Assembly: GCA_938014335.1 (NCBI GenBank)
Contig: CALLRP010000010.1
Coordinates: 1 to 63,736 of the forward strand
DNA: 63,736 nucleotides
Source: an uncultured bacterium
Lineage (GTDB): Bacteria > Hydrogenedentota > Hydrogenedentia > Hydrogenedentales > Hydrogenedentaceae
Reading direction: 5' to 3'
The notes under the pieces were generated by a model that made no database searches, was not told the origin of the DNA, and saw only the letters and a program-made list of their open reading frames with translations. Both the position numbers and the translations under genes were made by a program. Below are positions 17,520 to 25,875 of this stretch, piece by piece (position 1 is the first letter of the stretch; every line of letters begins with the position of its first letter).

Positions 17520-18653
17520 ATGAGTTCAAACATCAAATCGGTTTTGGAACCTTTTGAGAAGGTAAAAGATGATTTGTATTTTTTCGCAAGGCAGGCGAAG
17601 CAAAATGGGGAGAAGGTAGCGGGATTTTTGTGCACATACTCTCCGCAGGAGTTGTTCCATGCGGGGGGGTATTTCCCTGTCCGTGTTATCGGTAAGGAGG
17701 GGGGGACTCCGTTAGCCGACCAGTGGCTACAGCAGTATGCGTGTAGTTTCGCAAAAGGAGTGCTGAATCTGGGGTTGACTGGGGATTTTTCCTTTTTGGA
17801 TTTAGTGGTGTTCAGTCATACATGCGATACGATGCAAAATCTGGCAGAAGTGTGGAGAAGACGCGTAGAGGGTATGCCGATTATTGTTGTTTCCACACCC
17901 AATTTGAATGGAGGAGATATTGCTCTAACTTATTTGAAGCGAGAATTGACCCGTGTGAAAGAGGAAGTGGAAAAAATTTCCGGAAATACGATTACTGATG
18001 CGAACCTTCTGGAAAGCATTCGCATTTATGATATGCATCGGAATAATATGAGGAAGTTATATGAAATACGAAGAAATAATCCCTCATTGCTAAGTGGAAC
18101 AGACATGTTTACCGTAGTACTCTCTTCAATGTTGATGAAGAAAGAGGAACATAACAAATTATTGGAGGTATTAATTACCGAATTGCAAAAGGTCCCTTCG
18201 CAAAAAGAGGACAAGCCCCGTATTTTGGTCGGGGGAAGTGTTTGCCAGGCACAGGGGTTTATCCAATCGATTGAGATGTCCGGGGCAATCGTGTCGGATG
18301 ATGACCTGTGTATGGGGTCAAGGTCGTATGTCATACCGCCGATACCACAGGGAGACCCGATTGAGATGCTGGCTCAGATGTATTTGTCTCGTATCCCGTG
18401 CCCTGCATTCTATAAACCTGGCTATGACCCTGCGGGACCGTATATTGAGAAGATTAAATCGGGGAATGTGAATGGAGTTATATTCCTTCAGACCAAGTTC
18501 TGTGACCCGTATGGATTTAATTATCCTTACCTACGAAAGCGATTGGAGCAAGAAGGAATTCCCAGTCTGCTACTGGAAGTAGAGCAAAATCAGCCTGTGC
18601 CAGAGGCGTTTCGCACACGGGTCGAGGCATTTGTAGAAACTTTAATTAAATAA
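17520..18653 (+). CDS. 2-hydroxyacyl-CoA dehydratase-type iron-sulfur subunit (HgdB/BcrB-like)
   Basis: The ATG at 17520 follows AAGAAGGAAAC, giving 377 residues. The N-terminal GFLCTYSPQELFHAGGYFPV segment is diagnostic of the HgdB/FldBC/BcrBC family. Three Cys suited to bind a [4Fe-4S] cluster are present in YACSFAKG, SHTCDTMQ and TKFCDPYGF, the last followed by GIPSLLLEVEQN. The family performs ATP-driven one-electron reductive dehydration of 2-hydroxyacyl-CoAs or, in relatives, reduction of benzoyl-CoA. The next two genes, the activator and a second subunit, follow with 16-nt gaps. Oxygen sensitivity and an anaerobic role are implied. The substrate cannot be predicted; no CoA-transferase or CoA-ligase lies next to it. 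Confidence 0.88.
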   Translation: MSSNIKSVLEPFEKVKDDLYFFARQAKQNGEKVAGFLCTYSPQELFHAGGYFPVRVIGKEGGTPLADQWLQQYACSFAKGVLNLGLTGDFSFLDLVVFSHTCDTMQNLAEVWRRRVEGMPIIVVSTPNLNGGDIALTYLKRELTRVKEEVEKISGNTITDANLLESIRIYDMHRNNMRKLYEIRRNNPSLLSGTDMFTVVLSSMLMKKEEHNKLLEVLITELQKVPSQKEDKPRILVGGSVCQAQGFIQSIEMSGAIVSDDDLCMGSRSYVIPPIPQGDPIEMLAQMYLSRIPCPAFYKPGYDPAGPYIEKIKSGNVNGVIFLQTKFCDPYGFNYPYLRKRLEQEGIPSLLLEVEQNQPVPEAFRTRVEAFVETLIK

Positions 18654-18669
18654 ATAATGAGTTTATGAT

Positions 18670-19494
18670 ATGAGTGCATACTATGTAATGGGTCTGGATA
18701 TAGGTTCAGCAACGGCAAAAGCAGTACTGCTGGATGAGAGTGGGTATTCATTGGCTTTTGCGGTGCGACCTACTCGTGGCAGATTGGTCCAGTCCGCAGA
18801 AGAGGTAAAGCAGGAGATATTGGCTCATACGGGTGTATCGGAAGAGGCAGTTAAGGCAATAATTACCACGGGCTACGGTAGGGATATTGTTCAGAACAAA
18901 ACGAAGAGTTTAACGGAGATTACCTGTCACGCGCGAGGAGCCTATGCGACCATGCCTAACATACGATTTGTTATAGATATAGGCGGTCAGGACTCAAAAG
19001 CCATTTTGCTCGAACCCGATGGGCAGGTAGGCCGTTTCGAAATGAATGATAAATGTGCAGCAGGAACAGGTCGTTTTTTGGAGGTGATGGCACGAACACT
19101 TGGAATTCATCTGGATGAAATGGGCGATATGGCAATTCACTCGGAGAAATATTCGAAAATTTCTTCAACCTGCACGGTATTCGCAGAAAGCGAGGTTATA
19201 TCCCTGCTGGCACAGGGGGAGGAGATACCGGCGGTTGTGTCGGGTCTATGCCGGGCTATCGCGGAGCGGGTATATGGCCTGGCTTCACGAGTGGGGATTA
19301 CGCCACCGATTATGATGACCGGCGGGGTCGCTAAAAATAAGGGCGTTGTCAACTGGCTTTCCAGAATATTAAATCAGGAAATGATTATTCCTCCGGAGCC
19401 ACAAATCATAGGTGCATTGGGCGCCGGTATAATGGGGCTGGAGATGATTAAAAAGAGTAATGAAAAAATGAATATAATAACTCAAAATACATAA
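18670..19494 (+). CDS. 2-hydroxyacyl-CoA dehydratase activator ATPase (HgdC/BcrA/BadF-like)
   Basis: At 274 residues this matches single-domain activators such as HgdC. Actin/HSP70-fold motifs are GLDIGSATAKAVLL (phosphate 1), VIDIGGQDSKAILL (phosphate 2) and MTGGVAKN (adenosine). NDKCAAGTGRFLEVMA and SSTCTVFAESEV provide the two Cys that bridge the homodimer [4Fe-4S] cluster. The protein hydrolyses ATP to push a low-potential electron into the dehydratase. Because only one activator gene is present, it most likely forms a homodimer, unlike BcrA/BcrD of class I benzoyl-CoA reductase. It is encoded between the two dehydratase subunits, which suggests a self-contained three-gene enzyme. Confidence 0.93.
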   Translation: MSAYYVMGLDIGSATAKAVLLDESGYSLAFAVRPTRGRLVQSAEEVKQEILAHTGVSEEAVKAIITTGYGRDIVQNKTKSLTEITCHARGAYATMPNIRFVIDIGGQDSKAILLEPDGQVGRFEMNDKCAAGTGRFLEVMARTLGIHLDEMGDMAIHSEKYSKISSTCTVFAESEVISLLAQGEEIPAVVSGLCRAIAERVYGLASRVGITPPIMMTGGVAKNKGVVNWLSRILNQEMIIPPEPQIIGALGAGIMGLEMIKKSNEKMNIITQNT

Positions 19495-19510
19495 AGGAAG
19501 GGTATATTTT

Positions 19511-20752
19511 ATGAGTCAGCGAGTTCCAATTCGTGCCACTGCAAAAATGAAAGAGTTGATGGGTTTTTACTATATGATGGCAAAATCTGCGGAGAATGAC
19601 CCGAACCAGAAGATAGCCTGGATTACCAGTGGCGGTCCTGTAGAAATTCTACACGCGGCGGGAGTTATCCCTATTTATCCTGAAAATGTAGCCGCTATGG
19701 CAGGCACAATGAAGATTTCCGATGAGATTTGTGCGATAGCGGAAGAACAAGGTTTTTCGCGGGATTTATGTTCCTATGCTCGCACGGATATAGGTTCCGC
19801 ACTGTCAGGAAAAGGACCTATTATGGGCAGTGCCAGCCCGAAACCAGACCTTCTGGTTTGCTGTAATAACATTTGTGGCACGGTGACGAAGTGGTACGAG
19901 GAACTACAGCGGATATTTAATGTCCCGCTGATTTTCATCGATGCTCCGTTTCAATACGGGATAAAAGATAGACCCGAAGCGATTGACTATATGGAGGCAC
20001 AATTGCGGAGGATGATGGAGCAGGTGAGTGAGGTTACGGGAAAGCCTTTTGACATGGATAAATTCATGGAAACTCTGGAACTATCAGACCGTGCAGTAAA
20101 GTTGTGGAGGGAGATACAGGATTTGCTACAACATAAGCCCGCTCCGATGAATTCATTTGACACCTTCATCCATCTGGCACCGATTGTAACCTTGCGTGGG
20201 ACGCAGGGATGTATCGAGTATTATGAAACCTTGAAGGCGGAGTTATTGGAACGCATTGAGCAGGGAATAGGCACTCTGGAGAAGGAAGAATACCGTTTGG
20301 GCTGGGATAATCTACCGGTCTGGTTTAAGATTAAGTTTCTGTCGGAGCGATTTTCTCAACATAACGCAGCGTTAGTCGTGTCCACTTATACGCGGAGTTT
20401 TTGCTATCAGGCAGAGGATAGGGATATTTCCAATCCGTTACGGGCGATGTCGGCGGATTATTTAGCAGGATATATCAATCATGGACTGGACTTCCGGGAA
20501 CGGGAATTGACAGAGATGGTAAGGGATTTCAGCCTGGATGGCTTCGTGATGCATTCAAACCGTTCCTGTCGGGCATATTCATTTGGCCAATACGAATTAG
20601 CCCGCACTCTGGAGGATAAATACGGTGTGCCGGTGCTATTAATTGAAGCGGACCAGAATGATACGCGGATGTGGAGTGATGAGCAGGTGGGGAACCGCAT
20701 CGATGCGTTTATGGAACGTGTTGCCAGTAAGAAGCAGAGGAATATTGCATAG
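19511..20752 (+). CDS. 2-hydroxyacyl-CoA dehydratase-type second subunit (subunit D/HgdA-like)
   Basis: The 413-residue protein begins at an ATG after AAGGAAGGGT. Early on it shows WITSGGPVEILHAAGVIPIY and ENVAAMAG, a pattern of the 'subunit D' branch of the family. Candidate cluster Cys lie in RDLCSYAR, CCNNICGTV and SNRSCRAYSFGQ, followed by GVPVLLIEADQND. Sequence similarity to the 17520-18653 subunit is low apart from the fold motifs, so the active enzyme is probably a heterodimer with one cluster per subunit. Gene order subunit-activator-subunit and 16-nt gaps indicate one operon, ended by the hairpin at 20816-20857. Confidence 0.88.
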   Translation: MSQRVPIRATAKMKELMGFYYMMAKSAENDPNQKIAWITSGGPVEILHAAGVIPIYPENVAAMAGTMKISDEICAIAEEQGFSRDLCSYARTDIGSALSGKGPIMGSASPKPDLLVCCNNICGTVTKWYEELQRIFNVPLIFIDAPFQYGIKDRPEAIDYMEAQLRRMMEQVSEVTGKPFDMDKFMETLELSDRAVKLWREIQDLLQHKPAPMNSFDTFIHLAPIVTLRGTQGCIEYYETLKAELLERIEQGIGTLEKEEYRLGWDNLPVWFKIKFLSERFSQHNAALVVSTYTRSFCYQAEDRDISNPLRAMSADYLAGYINHGLDFRERELTEMVRDFSLDGFVMHSNRSCRAYSFGQYELARTLEDKYGVPVLLIEADQNDTRMWSDEQVGNRIDAFMERVASKKQRNIA

Positions 20753-21112
20753 GTCGGGTCGATAGATACGGTTGTGTGTGGAAAGAGCAGGTGGTGATAA
20801 TGTATTTCTTATCGGGAAAGGGAATCTGTATTTAAGTTCCCTTTCAACCGTTTTTTTCTCATTATTATACTTCATTAAAAAGAATTTAAATATCAGTTGA
20901 ATGTATTTCGTCCGAATATAATAAAGTAGAATTCAACAAAGATATCAAAGAGGAAAAACAGATTATCAGGAAATAACTTAAAGGGATATCAGTTGGATTT
21001 GCAAAATGGATTTCTTGATAATATAAAGAAAGAAAAACAGGGTGATAGTATTGTGGATATAAATAATGAAAAATAAATGGGAAAAGAGAAACTAACAAAA
21101 GGAGGATAACAA
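20753..21112. other. Intergenic spacer with terminator and no gene
   Basis: The 360-nt spacer holds the probable terminator at 20816-20857. Beyond it is AT-rich DNA with only fragmentary short frames, including a 27-codon TTG frame near 20994 with no convincing ribosome site. The promoter of the next gene must lie here; GGAGG (21105-21109) is its ribosome site. Confidence 0.5.
20816..20857 (+). terminator. Probable terminator of the dehydratase operon
   Basis: A 9-bp stem (20816-20824 with 20837-20845) and 12-nt loop is followed after 5 nt by seven T. The short gap before the T run weakens the call. Confidence 0.6.
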
Positions 21113-23338
21113 ATGAGTAAAAATAACCAAAAGAAATCATGGATAGCCTCTATTATTGTGTTTTTGTCATTCGCATTGATTGTATTTGCGTTTGGGTTAA
21201 CCAAAGATTTGAATGTAGCTGTTGCTGTAGAAGATATACAGAGTCAGTCTGTCGAGGAGATTGGGAAGTTAAATCAAGAGTCAGGTGTTCCTGAACCTTC
21301 GTTCGCCCGTCAAACAATCCCATCCGATGGAATTACTCCTACGGTAGAGAAAACAGAGCAAGAGAAACCATCTCCCATCAACACAGAAACAGCCCATTCA
21401 GGCAGGACAGAAGATGAAGAGACAGCGAAGTTAGTTCAGACCCTGAATCTGGCGACATTTTCGATTAAAAAGATAGTCGAGACAGGGGATAGGGTTGTAT
21501 TAGACCAGGAATATAATAATATCATCAATAATCTAAAACTTGAGGAAATAAAGTATGAAAAATCGATTTCAAATCTTTTCCGACAAATTATGGATGCGAT
21601 AACACAATCCAAATTAAGCAATGAGGAGAAGGAGCGATTCAAGCGGATTTTCGAGGAGAAAAAGAAGAAGGCATCATGGAAAGCGATAGGGGGTATTCGA
21701 GCCTATGGTGCTGGACCCCTCAGTTTCCTTTTGAGTTTAGCCCAGAATTCGATAAGCGCCTATTTTAATTACCGGGATATTCAATCTGAGATTCAGGAGG
21801 AACTGGAAGAATCTGTGTGGAAACTGGAGAAAGACCGACTGGAAGAGATTAATAAACTCTGGAAAGAATGGCTGGATGCATCCTGGGCAATATCTGATAA
21901 ATATAATTTCAAATCTAAGAATTATTATTTAATCCGGGAGAATAGCATAAATGAATATCTTCAGGCGGATTGGGAGTTGGATATAGGGAAGGCGATGAGG
22001 ACCTATGAGCGATTATCGGAGAATGAGGAATTTTTGAGTTCCTATCCGCCGTTCTGGTTGAGTTATGCTATGAAGGCGGAGCGAGCGGGTGATGCATCGA
22101 AGCGAGACGAGTGTCTTAATCGGTTTTTTGAGAACTATCGTGAGATATTATCCCGAGACCCGATGTATGGCAGAGCGTGTATAATGCGGGTACGGTCGAT
22201 TCTTGAGAGGGAGTCGAATGTGCCAAAAGTTTCGGATGAGGTGTTGGAGTTACTGAAGAAGGCGGACAAGCATCTGGATGAGACCGATGGTGGGAATCGC
22301 ATATTTATAGCAGGATTGTATCAGAGGTTGGAAAAACAAGAGGAGGCAAAAAAGATTTTGCAATACAATATAGACAGGGGAACGGAAGTAGATCTTTCAC
22401 GCAGTTGTTTGCGGGATATAGAGCGTGGAGAGGACATGGTTAAAAGGATACCCGCCCTTCTTGCATTATTATCGGGCAATAGTGACGAGGATAATTTTTC
22501 GATACGCGAGTTACTATCATTCGCGTTAAGTGGAGGTGAGTTGGGAAGGAAAGAATTAGAAAATCGTATTGAGAAAATGAAGGGGAATATAGGGGTTGAC
22601 TTAAAAGAATTGGAGGTGGAGGCGGAGAAGGGGAATGATTCGGCTATGTATATCCTGGGCTTCATTTATTATAATAAAGGGGAGAGTAGTAAGGCGGAGC
22701 AGTGGTATAAGAAGTCTGCGGAGAAGGGAAATGATTCGGCTATGCTCGGATTGGGAGTACTTTACTACGAGCAGGGTGACAAATCGCAGGCGGAGCAGTG
22801 GTGGAAGAAGTTAGCGGAGAAGGGGAATGAAGTAGCTATGCTCCTTTCGGGATTGTTCCTTTCCGCGGGGCTGGTTGACAAATCGCAGGCGAAGAAATAT
22901 TATGAAGAAGCGATAAAAAAGGGTAACGTGGATGCTATGATAAATTTAGGTGATTTATATGCAGAAGGGAAAGGGGTGGCAAAGGACTATGTGTTAGCTT
23001 ATGCATGGTATACCGTGGCAATAGAGAAAGGTGATGATTCCCAGAAAGAAAGAGCAAAACAGACGAGGGTGGTAGGAATATTATCCGACACCTTCTACCG
23101 TGCTTTATTGGGTAATGATTTCCAGGAAGAAAGAGCAAAACAAGCAGGGGTGGTAGGAATATTATACGACATCTTCTACCGTGCTTTATCGGGTAATACC
23201 TCCCAGAAAGAAAGAGCGAGGAAGGCGAGGGATAATCTATTTGGCTGGTTTTCGGGTATAACTCCCGAAGAGGTTCGTGAGGCGGAAGAATTGGCAAAGA
23301 CCTATACCCCCGGAAAATTACTGGAAAGGAAAAGATAA
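21113..23338 (+). CDS. Membrane-anchored or exported Sel1-repeat protein
   Basis: The 741-residue protein has an N-terminal transmembrane/signal segment (about residues 10-30). A Ser/Pro/Glu-rich linker and a long charged helical region (about 110-280) follow, then TPR-like helices. Three to four Sel1 repeats begin near residue 500 (ELEVEAEKGNDSAMYILG, AEKGNDSAMLGLGVLYYEQG, GNVDAMINLGDLYAEGKGVA). The last Sel1 unit, AYAWYTVAIEKGDDS, is interrupted by a tandemly duplicated 27-residue insert (about 643-697) before the usual C-terminal ITPEEVREAEELA helix. Sel1 repeats mediate protein contacts; no enzyme motif is visible. GGAGG precedes the ATG. The next gene follows after 33 nt and probably belongs to the same transcript. 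Its role is unknown. Confidence 0.8.
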   Translation: MSKNNQKKSWIASIIVFLSFALIVFAFGLTKDLNVAVAVEDIQSQSVEEIGKLNQESGVPEPSFARQTIPSDGITPTVEKTEQEKPSPINTETAHSGRTEDEETAKLVQTLNLATFSIKKIVETGDRVVLDQEYNNIINNLKLEEIKYEKSISNLFRQIMDAITQSKLSNEEKERFKRIFEEKKKKASWKAIGGIRAYGAGPLSFLLSLAQNSISAYFNYRDIQSEIQEELEESVWKLEKDRLEEINKLWKEWLDASWAISDKYNFKSKNYYLIRENSINEYLQADWELDIGKAMRTYERLSENEEFLSSYPPFWLSYAMKAERAGDASKRDECLNRFFENYREILSRDPMYGRACIMRVRSILERESNVPKVSDEVLELLKKADKHLDETDGGNRIFIAGLYQRLEKQEEAKKILQYNIDRGTEVDLSRSCLRDIERGEDMVKRIPALLALLSGNSDEDNFSIRELLSFALSGGELGRKELENRIEKMKGNIGVDLKELEVEAEKGNDSAMYILGFIYYNKGESSKAEQWYKKSAEKGNDSAMLGLGVLYYEQGDKSQAEQWWKKLAEKGNEVAMLLSGLFLSAGLVDKSQAKKYYEEAIKKGNVDAMINLGDLYAEGKGVAKDYVLAYAWYTVAIEKGDDSQKERAKQTRVVGILSDTFYRALLGNDFQEERAKQAGVVGILYDIFYRALSGNTSQKERARKARDNLFGWFSGITPEEVREAEELAKTYTPGKLLERKR
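23041..23222 (+). repeat. In-frame 81-bp tandem repeat inside the Sel1 protein
   Basis: Units at 23041-23121 and 23122-23202 plus a partial third start at 23203-23222 share the openings CCAGAAAGAAAGAGC or CCAGGAAGAAAGAGC. Each unit encodes 27 residues ending FYRAL-x-GN. It keeps the reading frame. Confidence 0.88.
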
Positions 23339-23371
23339 CCCGCGAAATTATCAGGAAAGGATATAGAATCT

Positions 23372-24310
23372 ATGCAGGATGGTTTAATCGGTCGGAAGAT
23401 AGTGACGGGTTGTATCTGGTTTTTGTTTTTGTCTTTGGCTATGGGAGTGGAAGCGAGGGATAGTTATCCGGAACATAGGGAAGATTATTATAGGGTTTTA
23501 GGCATCGAAGGACCGAATCCGCTGGATGAGTTGTTTGAAAGTCTGAATAAGATAATAGACCAGGAAGGTGGGAATAGTAAATTCATAAGGAATTTAAAGG
23601 ATAAATTTGGGCTGACATTCGGAGGAGGCAGGAAGCACCGGTATATTTTTCACTGGGGATTTAATGTAGATTTGGAAAAGCATGAGCCTTTGATGAAAGA
23701 GATAGAAGGGAAGGTTCGGGAAGATATAGAAGAGAAGGTGGAGAAGAATGGGAGTGAATATTATGATGAGTATAACGGTATAAAAGATGAGAATCATAGG
23801 GAGCAATATATTGAGAGCAAGGTGGAGGAAAAGGTGGAAGAGGTATTAAGTTATATTAATGAGGAGCGGGCTAAGCAAAATCGGATGCTTATAGAGCTAT
23901 GTATGTCAAAGACGGGTTTGGGTAGTCGCAGTATGTCTGCGGGGTTAATCACTATTTTGTGGAACATCCATGTGATATCGGATTATCTGGGAACGGAGCG
24001 GGAAGGGTTATTGAGTTTTTCTACTTTGAGCATGGATTTGCGTGATAAGGGGCTGTATCGATTGTTCGAGCAGGATTTGAAGGATGCGGAGTTTGAGAGA
24101 AAATACAATAAGGTGATAAAGGAATTGGATACTATTTTTGGGAGTACATACTCAGATGTGAATAGGGCATGTGGCTATTTGAATTATCTATGTGGATATG
24201 GTGATTGCAGGGGGCAGATGCCCGGGGGGAATAAGGGTGCGATAGCGTATTTGATAGGTGAGTCGAAAGTGGTAAAAGGGATATTGGTAAAGAATGGGAT
24301 ATGGAAGTAA
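23372..24310 (+). CDS. Exported protein of unknown function, partner of the Sel1 protein
   Basis: The 312-residue protein has a hydrophobic signal segment (about residues 10-28) ending near GVEA. I do not recognise the family. The body is helical and charged, with long Glu/Lys stretches between about 105 and 170. Two His-containing patches, HRYIFHWGF (about 88-96) and NIHVISDYLGT (about 208-218), resemble the spacing of zinc ligands in S1/P1-nuclease or phospholipase-C folds, but too few ligands are clear to claim this. Three Cys near the C-terminus lie in RACGYLNYLCGYGDCRG. It follows the Sel1 gene closely and ends 89 nt from a convergent gene. A shared envelope role with the Sel1 protein is inferred only from location. 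Confidence 0.6.
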   Translation: MQDGLIGRKIVTGCIWFLFLSLAMGVEARDSYPEHREDYYRVLGIEGPNPLDELFESLNKIIDQEGGNSKFIRNLKDKFGLTFGGGRKHRYIFHWGFNVDLEKHEPLMKEIEGKVREDIEEKVEKNGSEYYDEYNGIKDENHREQYIESKVEEKVEEVLSYINEERAKQNRMLIELCMSKTGLGSRSMSAGLITILWNIHVISDYLGTEREGLLSFSTLSMDLRDKGLYRLFEQDLKDAEFERKYNKVIKELDTIFGSTYSDVNRACGYLNYLCGYGDCRGQMPGGNKGAIAYLIGESKVVKGILVKNGIWK

Positions 24311-24399
24311 GATAGGGGGGCTATGTTAGGTGTAATTTATTCTTGTGAATATTATTGTCCTGTCCTTTGGGGGGTAAACGAGAAACAGAGCAGGGGGAG

Positions 24400-25851
24400 T
24401 TACCTGTTTTTTCGCAGGATATGCCAGTAGGCACCGCGGGCACCGTTGCGGATAGCATGGATGAGGGTATCATGGTTACAGTAGGAGTAACTACCCTGTT
24501 CTGTGGGAGGTAGGGAAAGAAAGATGGAGGGGTTTGTTCGGGCGAGGTCTTTCAGGTGGTTAAAGAAGTCGGTGTTTAAGTCCGGGGATAGGTAGTAGGT
24601 GGGAAGAAGCAAGTTGGGATTGCTGTTGAGGGGGTGTCCATGGAGGAAGGGGGTTAAATCATTGCCTTCGTGGGAAAGGGAGAGGATGCGATGTGCGAGG
24701 GGTGTATGCGGATAGAGTCGGACGCCAAAGGATATGCCCAGTACATCGGGTTTAAGGTTTAGCGCGTTTTCGATGGTGAAATTGGCGGTATCCTGGGTTT
24801 CGCCGGGGGAGCCTAAAAGCAGGTCGAACATAACGGCGATGTTGGTTGGACGCAGGGTGTTCATGAGGTTTTGTATCTCGTTAAGGCGGTGGGATTTATG
24901 AAGGGATTGAAGGATGTCGGGGTGGAGGGAGTCTATGGCGAAATTGATGCCGACACAGCCTGCTTGTTCCATTTTGAGGGCTAATTCAGGAGTAAAAGGG
25001 ATGGGAGAGCAGTAGGTATACCACTGGATGTGTTTATTTAAACCGCTCTGGATAAGTGCCTCGCATATTTTCAGGGCATGGTCGATGGGTAGGTTAAATT
25101 CGCTGTCGCACCAGTGAAATACATGTATGCCCCGTTTGAGGAGTTGCTGAATCTCAAACAGGACGCTTTCGGGGGTGCGAAGCTGAATTGGATTGGTTCG
25201 TGAAGCGTTTTCAACACAATAGATACAGTGTTGGGAACAGCCGCGCTTGGTCTCGATGCCGATTTGACCGCCTTCGGCGAAGTATTTTTCGAGGTCGGCA
25301 AAGTTGCGATGGAATGAGAAGTGTGAATATTTGCTGTTGTTTTTTTTATCGGGTGGGTTAAAAAGGATGTCGCCCTGACTGCTTTTGAAGACGCAACCGG
25401 GGAAACTGGAGTAGGTCTGGTGGGTTATGGATTCGATGAATTCGGAGATGGTGTTTATGGCGTTATCGGTGAGCCCAAAGTCGGCCTGGGTGTAGGCTAA
25501 TATTTCCTTTGGAGCGATGGAGAAGCCAGCCCCTCCCAGGATGATGGGTGCATTGGAAACCTCACGGGCGAAGCGGACAACAGAGGAGATGAAGTCGAGG
25601 AAGAAGGTTTGGCTTGCCATCATGGCTTCATCAATATTGCGGATGGTAATGCCGATGTAGTCAGGCTGTGTGTCTATGAGGGTGTTTTGGAATGTAGTTT
25701 GCTCGTTATCGGTAAGGCATAGGTCAAGCCAGATGATTTCGTATCCGGAGCGGAATAAGACCTCGGCGATGTACTCAAGCCCTACAGGTGAGATGGGTGG
25801 TTTGAGCAGGTTTGGATTGACCAGGGCTATTTTTCTGCGAGTGGTATGTAT
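24400..25851 (-). CDS. B12-binding domain radical SAM protein, probable ATA start
   Basis: The first ATG in frame (25623) would remove most of the cobalamin-binding domain. Translation upstream of it gives KIALVNPNLLKPPISPVGLE and DYIGITIRNIDEAM, the typical N-terminus of B12-radical SAM proteins. No ATG, GTG or TTG exists between the in-frame TAA at 25876-25878 and that domain. The only codon at proper distance (8 nt) from GAGGAG (25860-25865, rc) is ATA at 25849-25851, giving 483 residues. The radical SAM core has KRGCSQHCIYC (CxxxCxxC) and a downstream DLLLGSPGET. Such enzymes methylate or rearrange unactivated carbons; the substrate is unknown. It is the last gene of a three-gene minus operon. 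Confidence 0.82.
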   Translation of the reverse strand: MHTTRRKIALVNPNLLKPPISPVGLEYIAEVLFRSGYEIIWLDLCLTDNEQTTFQNTLIDTQPDYIGITIRNIDEAMMASQTFFLDFISSVVRFAREVSNAPIILGGAGFSIAPKEILAYTQADFGLTDNAINTISEFIESITHQTYSSFPGCVFKSSQGDILFNPPDKKNNSKYSHFSFHRNFADLEKYFAEGGQIGIETKRGCSQHCIYCVENASRTNPIQLRTPESVLFEIQQLLKRGIHVFHWCDSEFNLPIDHALKICEALIQSGLNKHIQWYTYCSPIPFTPELALKMEQAGCVGINFAIDSLHPDILQSLHKSHRLNEIQNLMNTLRPTNIAVMFDLLLGSPGETQDTANFTIENALNLKPDVLGISFGVRLYPHTPLAHRILSLSHEGNDLTPFLHGHPLNSNPNLLLPTYYLSPDLNTDFFNHLKDLARTNPSIFLSLPPTEQGSYSYCNHDTLIHAIRNGARGAYWHILRKNR

Positions 25852-25865
25852 ATATGTCGCTCCTC
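25849..25865 (-). promoter_or_regulatory. Ribosome binding site and inferred ATA start codon
   Basis: GAGGAG (rc of 25860-25865) stands 8 nt from ATA (25849-25851, rc). It lies just past the stop of the upstream oxidoreductase gene, in the same frame, so termination-reinitiation is possible. The ATA assignment is inference from spacing and domain content. Confidence 0.5.
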
Positions 25866-25875
25866 GGGAATGGGT

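Noticed and set aside
20880..21080. Short lysine-rich frames before the Sel1 gene
   Set aside because: Frames of under 30 codons with no ribosome site and no recognisable product; they look like AT-rich spacer or a decayed remnant.
23460..23520. J-domain-like DYYRVLGIEG at the start of the 312-residue exported protein
   Set aside because: The HPD motif and the rest of the J-domain helices are missing; the similarity is a short coincidence.
25624..25848. Cobalamin riboswitch ahead of the B12-radical SAM gene
   Set aside because: The region is coding (cobalamin-binding domain) and shows no B12-box-like sequence.
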